A stretch of DNA of 45,464 bases, from positions 1 to 45,464 of the forward strand of contig VMSP01000016.1 in assembly GCA_013792135.1 (NCBI GenBank). The letters run 5' to 3'. Positions 15,906 through 24,785 of this stretch are shown here, one piece after another. The translations under genes were made by a program, and so were the position numbers. The notes below the pieces were generated by a model. It was not told the origin of the DNA. It saw only the letters and a program-made list of their open reading frames with translations, and searched no databases. Each line of letters starts with the position of its first letter. The first letter of the stretch is position 1. Source of the DNA: Desulfocapsa sp. (GTDB taxonomy: Bacteria; Desulfobacterota; Desulfobulbia; Desulfobulbales; Desulfocapsaceae).

Positions 15906-16718
15906 TTAAAAAAAACTTTCCGGCACCACGATAATATCATTGGCTAACACAGGAGTATCAAATTCTACATCTTTTAAAATTTTTTTTTGATTATCGACAA
16001 TTCTGACAATTTGTATCCCGGATTTAGAGGCCTTACCGGTGAAGCCACCTGCCAAGGTAATCAGCTTAAGAACTGTGGTCTGATTATCGCAGATATAGGC
16101 ATCCGGTTTGTCCACTTCCCCGGTCACGTAACACATGCCGCCTTTGGGTATATAAACGGTGTCTCCAGCCTGGATGGGTATATTTTGACTAAGATCACCA
16201 CTTTCAACGAGAGACTTGATGTTGATAACAATGACCTCCTGTTTTCCGCCCGTGATGCGTTTTATGGTTGCAGTGTCACCCGCCTCTTCCTTTAATCCTC
16301 CGGCTTGAGAGAGGAGTTCGAGAAAGGTTGTTGTGCCACGAAGCTCAATCAACCCAGGCTTGTTGACATGGCCCAGAGCAACCGCTTTTTTGCTGCGGAA
16401 TTCTTCAATGAAAATATTGACCTGGGGGTTGACGGTGTAGCCGTCTGCCAGCTGGCGCGACAGCTCCGCTGCGATATCGGAGGTTTTCATCCCGCCGACC
16501 TTGACCTGACCGAGAAGGGGCATAACGATAAAGCCGTCTTCTGTGATGCGAACGGTTGTCTTCAGGTCGTCATGATCGTAGACGGTTATGCGCAACACAT
16601 CCCCTGGACCGACAATATAGTCATCGGCCCAAAGGGTTTGATGGGAAGTGATGAGAATAAAAAGGCAGAACAGGCCGAGGAGGAATCTTGATCTTTTCTG
16701 AGGGATATTATTCATCAT
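15906..16718 (-). CDS. Polysaccharide export outer-membrane protein (Wza/GumB-like)
   Basis: A 270-residue secreted protein. The N-terminal signal sequence ends near SHQTLWA, followed by the polysaccharide-export domain (DDYIVGPGDVLRITVYDHDDL), then two SLBB-type beta-grasp regions (VALGHVNKPGLIEL and CYVTGEVDKPDAYI). No Cys follows the signal peptide, so it is not an obvious lipoprotein. It lacks the long C-terminal helix of E. coli Wza and is closer in size to the short periplasmic/outer-membrane exporters. The neighbouring barrel protein may therefore supply the pore. It lies 75 bp upstream of the kinase gene. Confidence 0.9.
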   Translation of the reverse strand: MMNNIPQKRSRFLLGLFCLFILITSHQTLWADDYIVGPGDVLRITVYDHDDLKTTVRITEDGFIVMPLLGQVKVGGMKTSDIAAELSRQLADGYTVNPQVNIFIEEFRSKKAVALGHVNKPGLIELRGTTTFLELLSQAGGLKEEAGDTATIKRITGGKQEVIVINIKSLVESGDLSQNIPIQAGDTVYIPKGGMCYVTGEVDKPDAYICDNQTTVLKLITLAGGFTGKASKSGIQIVRIVDNQKKILKDVEFDTPVLANDIIVVPESFF

Positions 16719-16783
16719 GAGTAATGTCTTCTTCTTTTCTTTTTCCCTGTAATCGTCACAACTTTCCTTAAAGTGGAATTTTT

Positions 16784-18208
16784 TTAGAAGCCAGAGTTTA
16801 AACTGAAGGAAATTGTATTGGCCGCGTAATCGAACAGATCATCTGTTGAATTCCTGGTGTCATACTGGTAAGCCATCTCGGCCATCAGCCAATCTTTGAA
16901 TACATATTGAAGAGCAGGCCTCAAGAGATAACGGTCGTCGTCACGCTCTCCAGTCTGAAGCTGGTTGTAGTTTGCATTTTCTACCGATAACTCACAGACT
17001 CCCAGTAACTTCTCAGTGAATTGTTGTTTGTAATGCAGGGTTCCGGAAGATACTTCTTTATCAAGGGCCACCGCACTGTCACTTTCTTCTATCTTATGAT
17101 TAAGTGCCAGGGAGATCTCCGTCTTAACAGTAATCTGGTACTTCAGGGCTAATTCAAGAGCCAAGCCGTTATTATCTTGGGTATTTGTTTGAATAAAATC
17201 TTCCTGGTAATCTTTATTCTGGTAGCCTGCCTTCATGCGCAAAGAAGTTTTTTCGGAGGAGGCCCAGTTAATACCGGCGTAATAAAGATCCTGGGTGTTA
17301 TCCCAGGCTGTATTTGTGTCATAGCTGAGGTCAACATATTGATACTGTACAAAGAAGCTGGTCTTTGGACTATACTTGTAAAATCCGTACCAGGAGGCAG
17401 TATTGTCACTACGGTCGAGAAAGTCATCTATGGCTTCTGAGTAATTAAGATAGAAGTTCGAGAACTCAGCTTTGGTTCTCAATTTTTCAGAGAAGTCCCA
17501 ATCTGCGACTGCCTGACCTAAATTTGATTTATATCTCCGCACAGGGTCTATTGAAGCATTGCCGATATCGAAGCGGTCCTGGCTGCTAGTATAACTGTCG
17601 AGCGCCTGAAAAGAAAGACCGCCACGAAGGTTATACTTGAAAAGTCCTTCAGCCTTGGCATCGGTATCATTGAGAGCTGAGTCAGCGGAATACATCTTGT
17701 AGTCAAGGGCGCCCAGCAGGTATGCGTTGAACCTTTCAAAACCTTCATAGTCGGGGAGAGCCATTTGCAGACCACCCGCTGATGTGTTGTTAGCTGCAAT
17801 GGTTACGGGCACCTCTTTGACCTTGGGTACGGACAGCCAAATTCCGGGAGAAATCCGGGTAAGGAAGTTGCTTGTCTTGTCCTGGTCCAGATCGTACAGG
17901 TTGTCTGTATATTCTTCGCCCACCGAGAGGAAAGGATGAAGATATCCACTGCCGGCGGTGCTGAACAATTCACTGTCTTTTTTTGCTCCGTCATCTTCAG
18001 GAAGCAGTGATTCTTTGCTGTCAGAACTGGACTGCCCCATAGGCATATCCTGCTCTTTGTTGAAAGGTGATTCCGCAGCAGGCTGGATATCATTGGAGGC
18101 AACCATTATCGTTTTACCAATCTGGATACCCTGGTGTTCCCCGGCAACCGCGAGTTGTGACTGAAGTAACAATGATGACAAGAGCAAAAGGCTGTATTGA
18201 CGTTTCAT
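16784..18208 (-). CDS. Outer-membrane beta-barrel protein of the exopolysaccharide locus
   Basis: A 474-residue protein with a signal peptide (MKRQYSLLLLSSLLLQSQLAVA) and an acidic, low-complexity linker to about residue 85. A long region of alternating aromatic/hydrophobic strands follows (for example FFVQYQYVDLSY, LRMKAGYQNKDY), ending in a terminal strand with Phe (TISFSLNSGF). That is typical of outer-membrane barrels of about 16 strands found beside Wza-like genes. Its probable role is polymer passage through the outer membrane, with the short Wza-like protein. The start has the ribosome site aaggaaaaaata. Confidence 0.75.
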   Translation of the reverse strand: MKRQYSLLLLSSLLLQSQLAVAGEHQGIQIGKTIMVASNDIQPAAESPFNKEQDMPMGQSSSDSKESLLPEDDGAKKDSELFSTAGSGYLHPFLSVGEEYTDNLYDLDQDKTSNFLTRISPGIWLSVPKVKEVPVTIAANNTSAGGLQMALPDYEGFERFNAYLLGALDYKMYSADSALNDTDAKAEGLFKYNLRGGLSFQALDSYTSSQDRFDIGNASIDPVRRYKSNLGQAVADWDFSEKLRTKAEFSNFYLNYSEAIDDFLDRSDNTASWYGFYKYSPKTSFFVQYQYVDLSYDTNTAWDNTQDLYYAGINWASSEKTSLRMKAGYQNKDYQEDFIQTNTQDNNGLALELALKYQITVKTEISLALNHKIEESDSAVALDKEVSSGTLHYKQQFTEKLLGVCELSVENANYNQLQTGERDDDRYLLRPALQYVFKDWLMAEMAYQYDTRNSTDDLFDYAANTISFSLNSGF

Positions 18209-18290
18209 TATTTTTTCCTTTTATGCTTACTTTAAGTGATTTTTTCTTCTCTTAGAGCAGAGTCGTACATTACCCCTTCCCAATAAACCA

Positions 18291-18328
18291 AAAAGGCCTT
18301 GCAGGAAATAGCAGGGCCTTTTGTTTTT
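18291..18328. terminator. Hairpin terminator, possibly bidirectional
   Basis: aaaaggccttgc (18291-18302) pairs with gcagggcctttt (18311-18322) with one G-U wobble and an 8-base loop. The + side is followed by gttttttac and the - side also carries a short T run. It lies just downstream of the small secreted-protein gene at 18363-18809 (minus strand) and upstream of the barrel gene. Confidence 0.6.
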
Positions 18329-18362
18329 TACTTTATACTAATTTTATTCTGTGGCTGAAATT

Positions 18363-18809
18363 TTAATGAAATGTTGATGGGCTGGCATATCCTGCTCTAT
18401 TCTGTGTTCTTGTCAGTGCCGGTAGGCCGGCAAAAGTTGGAGCGTTGGTTCCTGCCGGAGTATAGGCTTGGCTGTCGGACATCTGGTCACCACATTCGGC
18501 CACACTTTTTTCGTAGGCGTCAACTAACAACACATCGGATATTCCAGCATCTTCAGCAGCCTTATTAATGTCTTTGCCATCTGCTCCCGCACAGTAAAGA
18601 GCCATAAGCAGCTGTCGGGGATTAAGTTCTTTTATTTTGAGTCCTTCATCAATGATCAAAGCGGGAGTCTGTCCTTCCGTTAATGCCCCTTTAACCGCTA
18701 ACTCTATCCCTTTCTCCTGGTAGGTGGAAACAAAGGTTTCCGTCCAACCGGCCATAGCTGTTGTTGCGACAGAGAAAGTCAAAAAACATGCCAAGATTAT
18801 TTTTTTCAT
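18363..18809 (-). CDS. Small secreted protein of unknown function
   Basis: 148 residues with a clear signal peptide (MKKIILACFLTFSVATTAMA). The mature part is a helical domain (KGIELAVKGALTEGQTPALIIDEGL...) with two Cys (CAGADG and AECGDQ) that may form a disulfide in the periplasm. The C-terminal 35 residues are low-complexity, rich in Ala, Thr and Pro. I do not recognise a family. It sits between the priming transferase and the barrel gene of the exopolysaccharide locus and is followed by a hairpin terminator, so it may be its own transcript. Confidence 0.65.
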   Translation of the reverse strand: MKKIILACFLTFSVATTAMAGWTETFVSTYQEKGIELAVKGALTEGQTPALIIDEGLKIKELNPRQLLMALYCAGADGKDINKAAEDAGISDVLLVDAYEKSVAECGDQMSDSQAYTPAGTNAPTFAGLPALTRTQNRAGYASPSTFH

Positions 18810-18931
18810 TTTGCCTCCATGGAAGATCCAGAACTAACAAGAAAATAAAATAATTTAATGTATGATACATAAAAATATAGACTAAAGCAAGGGATGAAAA
18901 TAGATAAAACCACCTAAGATCAAATAAAAAT

Positions 18932-20359
18932 CTATCGTCCCTTGCCCAAAAGCATTTCTTTGACTGTTATGCTGATTAACTTCAGGTCAAAGAGTAATGA
19001 CCAGTTATCGATATAGTCTAAATCCATTTTCATCCAGTTATCAAAAGAAATGTCATTTCGGCCGCTTACCTGCCATATGCAGGTAAGCCCCGGTTTCATG
19101 GACAGACGCCGCCTTTGCCACAGCTGATATCGTTCCACCTCCTCGGGCAGGGGAGGGCGGGGACCTACCAGGCTCATCTCTCCTTTGAGGATGTTGAACA
19201 GTTGGGGAAGCTCATCTAAACTGCTTTTCCGCAGGAAACTGCCAAGACGGGTGACTCGAGGGTCTTTTTTCATCTTGAAAACAGGCCCGTCCATCTCGTT
19301 GTCTTGGGCCAGCTGGGATTTTAACTCTTCGGCGTTGTTCACCATGGTTCGAAATTTATAGAGGGAAAATTGTCTGCCATTGAGGCCGCTTCGTCGCTGG
19401 GTAAAGAGGACTGGCCCTTTTGAGGTTAGTTTAATTAACAGGGCAATAAGCAGCATCAATGGTGACAGCAAAATCAAACCTGCTCCTGCTCCTATATAAT
19501 CGATCATTGTTTTGATTTTTAATTCCGAATTCTTGAAAGAGGTTGAAGACAAACACATGGTGGGCATGCCGAGAAAACTATCAATAAAAATTTTAGCTGT
19601 TTGCGGATAATACATAATTTTCTGGATTTGGAAGTCAGGCATAATCCGTATATTTATCCCCAGGTTTTCGGCAAAAAATATATATTCGTGTATGTTGTCG
19701 ATTTTTTTTAAGGGAATGGCAAAAATGACTTCATCTATGGACTTTTGTAACAAAATATCACAAAAGTCTTCCATTGTACCGGTAACGGTAATATCTCTGG
19801 TAACGGTCGTGCCGACAAGTTTTATCTGATCCGAGGTCTCCAGGCAACCGTAAATTCGATATCCCGATTCAGGGTTCTTGAGTATTTCCTTGATCAGATC
19901 AATGCTCCTGCTCCTGCTCCCTACTATTAAGACTTGACGGGTATTGTAGTCACGTTGTCGGCTGTGCCTCAGGGTATAGTAGAGGATTGCTTTGGATGTT
20001 ATGAGAAAAATAGTGGAAAGAGCCAGAAAAAAGGTCATGAATAGCCGGCTGAGAGCTGGTATGTGTAGGAAATATATCAAAAAAATTACCCCAAGCATCC
20101 CTGTGATAGTGGCCTGGACGATCTTCAATACAACCTGGTGAAATTTTTGCCTTCGAAAAGAGTCATACACTGCGCAGAGGCGTAGACTGAGATAATAACA
20201 GATGAGAGTAAGAATCAGTACGAAGGCGTAAGGTGTTTTAGCAGGAAGGTGAAGCCCACGCAGCCAGAAAGCCAGCCAGAAGGCAATCGTGACAATAAAC
20301 AGGTCAAGTACTTGGTGCAGGGCCTGAAAAAACTCACTTTTTTCTTTTAATATTCCCAC
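18932..20359 (-). CDS. Exopolysaccharide priming sugar-phosphate transferase (WcaJ-like)
   Basis: A 475-residue polyprenyl glycosylphosphotransferase. Four to five N-terminal membrane segments come first (residues 15-140), then a CoA-binding-like cytoplasmic domain (VLIVGSRSRSIDLIKEIL). The C-terminal bacterial sugar transferase domain begins near KTMIDYIGAGAGLILLSPLML and has KFRTM, SLDELPQLFN, GEMSLVGPRPPLP and KPGLTCIWQVSGRN. It adds the first sugar-1-phosphate to undecaprenyl phosphate and starts repeat-unit synthesis. The start is GTG at 20359 with a weak ribosome site. It is the most upstream gene of the minus-strand exopolysaccharide region. Confidence 0.93.
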   Translation of the reverse strand: MGILKEKSEFFQALHQVLDLFIVTIAFWLAFWLRGLHLPAKTPYAFVLILTLICYYLSLRLCAVYDSFRRQKFHQVVLKIVQATITGMLGVIFLIYFLHIPALSRLFMTFFLALSTIFLITSKAILYYTLRHSRQRDYNTRQVLIVGSRSRSIDLIKEILKNPESGYRIYGCLETSDQIKLVGTTVTRDITVTGTMEDFCDILLQKSIDEVIFAIPLKKIDNIHEYIFFAENLGINIRIMPDFQIQKIMYYPQTAKIFIDSFLGMPTMCLSSTSFKNSELKIKTMIDYIGAGAGLILLSPLMLLIALLIKLTSKGPVLFTQRRSGLNGRQFSLYKFRTMVNNAEELKSQLAQDNEMDGPVFKMKKDPRVTRLGSFLRKSSLDELPQLFNILKGEMSLVGPRPPLPEEVERYQLWQRRRLSMKPGLTCIWQVSGRNDISFDNWMKMDLDYIDNWSLLFDLKLISITVKEMLLGKGR

Positions 20360-20550
20360 TTTTTTCTTAAGTCATTATCGTTAGTAATAATGGAGAAATG
20401 AGCATTTGTTTATTATGTTTTTTTATAGGATATCACACAATCTTTGAAAATGTCAAGACAAATGCCGTGGGTTGTTTTGGGTTGTGATCACGATAACGTT
20501 CCTTGTATGTGATGACTCGGAAGTGCGAAACCTGCCATTATATCAGCAAG

Positions 20551-21657
20551 TTAACTTTTTTGAAATTTTGTCATAAATTTTTTATCAATCCAGTCCTTGA
20601 TCCAAAAAGCCAGGGATCCTGCAAAGATCAGCCATTTTTTACGAAATACCCCTTGTCCATTCCCCAGATTGAAAATCAGAAGATAATCTTTGCCGGGATC
20701 AAAAGGGATGAGCTCCTCACCTTGGAGATAGGCCTTGAGGTTATGAAATAGGATGGGGTTTTCTCTCACCGCATAGACGCCCACCTTTTCCAGGGGTTGG
20801 GGCTCAAAAGATATGCAGTCACCGCCGCCAAAGATCTCGGGGTGTTCAGGGCTTTGCAGGTAGCGATTCACCAGCAGGCCGCCATCCGGGCCGGTGGCGA
20901 TCCCTGCCTGGCGAAAGAAGGAAGAGGGGTGAACCCCGGTTGCCAGGATAATAAAATCGGCATGCTCGTTGATCCCGCAATCAAAGATGAGGGTGTTGTC
21001 TTTGATGGTCTTCAAATAGCCATATTCATGGATGATGACCCCATTCTTCTCCAGCAGATCTTGACTTCTACGGCGTACATTTTCCTGAAACCTGGCCATG
21101 AAACTGCGACCGGCAAAAAGGGAGACCTTTACTTTGTGTCCGCTGGCGCTGACAAGCTGGCGGACGTTTCCGGCGACCTCTGCCCCGGCTGGACCGCCCC
21201 CAATAACAGCAATAGCCACTGATTGCTGCATTGCCTTTTCCAGGATCTGCTGGCGGGCCTCATACAGGCGTTCGATGGGCTTCACTGTATAGATGGTGGA
21301 GGCATCACCAATAATCTCCGGGAGATCGACGCTGCTGCCGGTATTGAAGGAGACCACGTCGTAGTCGACGATGCGACCGGATGCCAGATGCAGCCGCCGG
21401 GAGACAGGATCAACAGCTGTTATGGAGTCGCGGATAAAGGTGCCGCCCTGTTCTTCCACGGTCTGCCTGGTGGCAAAGCGAATATTGTCGGGTTCGTAGG
21501 TCGCGCCCAGCATACCTGGGCCCATGCCGGAATAGTAATGATAGTCTGAAGGGCCGATGACGGTTACTGTGTGTCCGAGATCACACAACAGTTTGATATT
21601 GGCCAAAGTAACCATGTGGGCATGTCCGCCGCCTGCCAGAACCAGATGCTTTCCCAT
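20551..21657 (-). CDS. FAD-dependent pyridine-nucleotide oxidoreductase
   Basis: About 368 residues, related to type II NADH dehydrogenases and to the oxidoreductase domain found N-terminal to SelD in fusions. The FAD-binding LVLAGGGHAH is at the N-terminus. A second nucleotide site, AVIGGGPAGAEVA, follows in the middle, and a GGDCISF motif and a C-terminal amphipathic helix (FWIKDWIDKKFM) may sit on the membrane. The ATG at 21657 is chosen because gaggaggc lies seven bases before it. The frame is open to 21684. It starts 39 bp downstream of the FabI-like gene, so the two are probably co-transcribed. The substrate is unknown, possibly a quinone. Confidence 0.8.
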   Translation of the reverse strand: MGKHLVLAGGGHAHMVTLANIKLLCDLGHTVTVIGPSDYHYYSGMGPGMLGATYEPDNIRFATRQTVEEQGGTFIRDSITAVDPVSRRLHLASGRIVDYDVVSFNTGSSVDLPEIIGDASTIYTVKPIERLYEARQQILEKAMQQSVAIAVIGGGPAGAEVAGNVRQLVSASGHKVKVSLFAGRSFMARFQENVRRRSQDLLEKNGVIIHEYGYLKTIKDNTLIFDCGINEHADFIILATGVHPSSFFRQAGIATGPDGGLLVNRYLQSPEHPEIFGGGDCISFEPQPLEKVGVYAVRENPILFHNLKAYLQGEELIPFDPGKDYLLIFNLGNGQGVFRKKWLIFAGSLAFWIKDWIDKKFMTKFQKS

Positions 21658-21696
21658 TTTGGTGCCTCCTCTGTGCTTTATCATTGAACAGTTGTC

Positions 21697-22509
21697 TCAG
21701 CTGATTGCTCTGGTGACAATGTCCCGGTCAAAATAGTTTATTGCCATGCCGGCATCGACCACCAAGGTCTGGGCGGTAATGCCGGAGGAGCGTTCCGAGA
21801 GAAGAAAGACTGCGGTATCTGCAGCCTCTTGGGTAGTCAGCGCTTTTTTCCTCAGAGTTGCTTTCTCTGCATAGAGATAACTGTCCACATAGCCGGGAAT
21901 CCCTGCCGAGGCCGAGGTCTTCAGCAGACCCGGGGCAATGGCGTTGAAGCGGATGTTGGAAAATGCGGAGAAGCTCTTGGCCAGAAAGCAGATGGATGAG
22001 TCCAGGGCTGCCTTGATCGGCGCCATATACCCATAGTTTTCTGCCGCCATCCTGGTGGTTGAGATGGAGACGGTGACCACTGAAGCATTGCTATCCAGAA
22101 GTCCCTGAAAATGGTTGCAGATGGAAATCAGGGAAAAACAGGAGATGTCCATGGCCTGGAGAAAATCCTTTTTCAAGGTGGCATGAAAGGGTTGCAGGCC
22201 CTCAGAGTAATTGGCAAAGGCAATGGAGTGAACCATGCCGTGAATGCGTCCGCCGCTCTCCGCCTGAATCTCGGCGGCAATCTCATCGCAGACCCGGGCA
22301 ATATTGGCCTCATCTTCGACGTCGCAGATAAATACCGGGCATCCGGGAAAGAGGCTGCGCGCTGTTTCCTGACGGGCCTGGGACCGGACCACATGGATTA
22401 CCCGTGCTCCTTGGGCAATCAAAGTCTTGCCAATGGCACAGGCAAGGGATTTTTTATTGGCCAGCCCGAAAAGAACAAAAGTTTTATCAGTGATATTAAG
22501 AAAATCCAT
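21697..22509 (-). CDS. FabI-like enoyl-[ACP] reductase
   Basis: A 270-residue short-chain dehydrogenase of the FabI group. The N-terminal [13 protein letters not shown] is the divergent dinucleotide motif, and [10 protein letters not shown] is also FabI-specific. The catalytic YxxxxxxK is present (Y-GYMAPI-K). The Tyr found ten residues earlier in E. coli FabI is Ile here, and its surrounding segment reads [12 protein letters not shown]. It may be a paralogue with altered substrate, not the housekeeping reductase. The ATG at 22509 has aggacttg upstream and is preferred to TTG at 22515. It is transcribed with the flavoprotein downstream. Confidence 0.8.
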   Translation of the reverse strand: MDFLNITDKTFVLFGLANKKSLACAIGKTLIAQGARVIHVVRSQARQETARSLFPGCPVFICDVEDEANIARVCDEIAAEIQAESGGRIHGMVHSIAFANYSEGLQPFHATLKKDFLQAMDISCFSLISICNHFQGLLDSNASVVTVSISTTRMAAENYGYMAPIKAALDSSICFLAKSFSAFSNIRFNAIAPGLLKTSASAGIPGYVDSYLYAEKATLRKKALTTQEAADTAVFLLSERSSGITAQTLVVDAGMAINYFDRDIVTRAIS

Positions 22510-22758
22510 GGTCAAGTCCTGTGGAAGCGGTTATTTTTGCGAGACTATGAAAGATGGTCTCTTGCTTGAAAGCTTCTTAACCAGTGTCTGTCCATAAATA
22601 AGGATTTTTGTTCGATATCAAGGACTGCGAAAAAAATAAGCGCAGGCATATAAATGATATTCCGAGCATTATTTTTTGAGTATGACGCAGAGATTGGACA
22701 AAAAGACCACTTATAGACAGACGCTAACCAGAATACCCTTTTTTACATCGTTATTTCA

Positions 22759-23472
22759 ATGATTGAATTTCCTTCGCCTATCATATCCCCCATTGGCATC
22801 ATTCATTCCTGTTATCCGGAAAAATTCGGTATTCCCCGGCAGCCTGGTCTGGTCAAAAGCAGCAGCGGTCGTCTTGAGTTGTTGCCGCCTTGTAACCGGG
22901 AAGAGATGGTCAGGGGACTGGATGCCTTTTCGCATATCTGGATCCAGTTTCTGTTCCATGAGGCGGTGGTGGAGGGGTGGCGTCCGACGGTACGGCCTCC
23001 TTGGCTGGGGGGACAGAAGCGGGTAGGGGTTTTTGCCAGCCGCAGCCCCCATCGGCCGAATTATCTGGGGCTTTCGGTGGTCCGGCTCACGGGGATATGT
23101 CAAGATAACCATGGCTTGTTTCTGGAGATTGCGGAGCTCGATCTGCTCGATCAGACGCCTGTTGTTGATATCAAGCCTTATGTTCCCTACAGTGACAGTA
23201 TTGTTGGCGCCAGTGGCGGGTTCATTCCGCCTCCTGAATCTGTGGAACGGGAGGTAGTGTTTTCTGAGGCGGCAACGATATTTTGCCGCGAGTATGAACA
23301 GCGTACAGGCCGCCGGCTCAGGTCCTTGATTAGTGAGACTCTCGAGCAGGATCCCAGGCCGGCAAGTCAGCGCCGGCAGATACGCGAATACGGGATGGCG
23401 CTTTGGGATGTGAATGTCCGCTGGCAGGCCCAAGGGGAGCGTTTTCTGGTGCTGATGATCACGGAAAAATGA
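22759..23472 (+). CDS. trmO: tRNA (t6A37) N6-methyltransferase TrmO
   Basis: A 237-residue protein of the TsaA/TrmO (VirR-like) family, which methylates N6-threonylcarbamoyl-A37 of tRNA. The family motifs appear in order: SPIGIIHS at the N-terminus, KFGIPRQPGL, then LDAFSHIWIQFLFH, VGVFASRSPHRPNYLGLSVV and QTPVVDIKPYVPYSD. Its start, 243 bp from the divergent FabI-like gene, is consistent with a shared promoter region. It converges on lptC with 21 bp between the stops. Confidence 0.92.
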   Translation: MIEFPSPIISPIGIIHSCYPEKFGIPRQPGLVKSSSGRLELLPPCNREEMVRGLDAFSHIWIQFLFHEAVVEGWRPTVRPPWLGGQKRVGVFASRSPHRPNYLGLSVVRLTGICQDNHGLFLEIAELDLLDQTPVVDIKPYVPYSDSIVGASGGFIPPPESVEREVVFSEAATIFCREYEQRTGRRLRSLISETLEQDPRPASQRRQIREYGMALWDVNVRWQAQGERFLVLMITEK

Positions 23473-23493
23473 GAGAGGGAAAGGAAAGAGGTC

Positions 23494-24081
23494 CTATGGG
23501 CGGACAAATTCATTGAGCTTGCAATAGACCCTGCCCCCAATGTCGTAGCTCTTGGTGAGCATGTTGTACTCGAGGCTGCCGCCTTTAATGGATACATCCT
23601 TGCCGATGAGTCTGGTGGGGCCGGGGCAGTTGGCTATTTTGCTCTTGTCATTATAGTGGAGGAGTTCGGTGTAGATCTCGTATTTATCCTTGGGCTTTTT
23701 GATTATCACTTTCTCAGTGAGAGTAAGCAGGCTGGATGTCTTGTCAAAGACACCCTGTCGGGCGGTGATGTGAGTTTGTTCTCCCTGCTCGCTGGTGATG
23801 GTAGCATTGATATCCTCCATCTTGAATTCATCGGTTGTCTTGCCGGTCATGGCCCGTTTGGCAACGATATCAAGGGTAGTCAGTCCATTATGGCTCTGGA
23901 TGATATGAACGGTGTTCATGGTAAAGTCATGGGCATTTTGCCGATTCTCGGCCAGGGCAGGGTTGTATCCGCCACGGGGAGCGAGAAAGGCGGTCAGTGG
24001 TATCCGCCACAAAGGGAATGTGAGCAGCAGGGCAAAGGGAACCAGCCAGATGAAGTTTCTGCTGTTAATGTTCATACTCAT
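23494..24081 (-). CDS. lptC: LPS export protein LptC
   Basis: 195 residues with an N-terminal membrane anchor (FIWLVPFALLLTFPLW). The periplasmic beta-jellyroll region contains FTMNTVHIIQSHNGLTTLDIVAKRA and ITARQGVFDKTSSLLTLTEKVII, matching the LptC pattern. It bridges the inner-membrane LptBFG complex to LptA. It overlaps kdsC by four bases (ATGA), as in many Gram-negative operons. lptA and lptB do not follow in this window, since the convergent trmO comes next. Confidence 0.85.
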   Translation of the reverse strand: MSMNINSRNFIWLVPFALLLTFPLWRIPLTAFLAPRGGYNPALAENRQNAHDFTMNTVHIIQSHNGLTTLDIVAKRAMTGKTTDEFKMEDINATITSEQGEQTHITARQGVFDKTSSLLTLTEKVIIKKPKDKYEIYTELLHYNDKSKIANCPGPTRLIGKDVSIKGGSLEYNMLTKSYDIGGRVYCKLNEFVRP

Positions 24082-24725
24082 CGACTCATATAGCTTTGCA
24101 GAAGTTGCTGATACTGTCCTTTGGCTTCAAGAATCAGATTGCAGATTTCCCGGACTGCGCCATGGCCGCCTGATTGTTCGGTAGTATAGTGTGCGGCTTC
24201 CTGGGCTTCTCGTACCGCATTGGCCGGGGCAGCGCTGAATCCTGCCCGGTTAAGAAGAACAAGATCCAGCCAGTCATCTCCCATGTAGGCAATTTCAAAG
24301 GGCTTGCAGCCTGATTGTTTAAGGATTTCTTTGTAGGCCTCCACTTTGTTTCCGACCCCTTGATAGACATAGTGTATCTTCAGGTTGGCGCAGCGTCGGG
24401 CCACGGCCTCGGAGCTGCGGGCCGTAATTACGCCTAGCTCCAGGCCTGCCTCCTGCAGGAGGCGCAGACCAAAACCATCCTGGGTATTGAAGGCCTTTGA
24501 TTCCTGCCCCTCATGAGAATAGATGAGACTGCCATCGGTGAGCACGCCGTCCACATCGAGAAGCAGAATACGGATGGGCTTGGCCTTGGAAAGCGCTGCC
24601 AGCCAGGCCGCACTGCGAATGGGGCTGGCTGGCTGATTTCTGGCCATGGCACGGTAGCCTTCGAGGACCTCGCAGTCTGAGGGGTACTGGCCGGGCTTTG
24701 TGGGGATGCAGGAGTCAGGGCACAT
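24078..24725 (-). CDS. kdsC: 3-deoxy-D-manno-octulosonate 8-phosphate phosphatase KdsC
   Basis: A HAD-superfamily phosphatase that makes Kdo from Kdo-8-phosphate. ILLLDVDGVLTDGSLIY carries the nucleophile Asp and second Asp, followed by FNTQDGFGLRLLQEAGLELGVITARSSEAV and YMGDDWLDLVLL. The core matches the roughly 180-residue family. About 45 extra N-terminal residues exist if the ATG at 24725 is used, and the ATG at 24647 gives a more usual 189 residues. No strong ribosome site decides between them. It overlaps lptC and lies downstream of kdsA, with a protease gene in between. Confidence 0.9.
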   Translation of the reverse strand: MCPDSCIPTKPGQYPSDCEVLEGYRAMARNQPASPIRSAAWLAALSKAKPIRILLLDVDGVLTDGSLIYSHEGQESKAFNTQDGFGLRLLQEAGLELGVITARSSEAVARRCANLKIHYVYQGVGNKVEAYKEILKQSGCKPFEIAYMGDDWLDLVLLNRAGFSAAPANAVREAQEAAHYTTEQSGGHGAVREICNLILEAKGQYQQLLQSYMSR

Positions 24726-24785
24726 GGGCTTCAGGGGGTTGGTTGATAAAATTATCTAGCTTTAAGTTTCTGATATTGTATGGAT

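Noticed and set aside
20475-20500. CRP-like site tgtgatcacg upstream of the priming transferase
   Set aside because: Only part of the consensus is present and no promoter elements fit.
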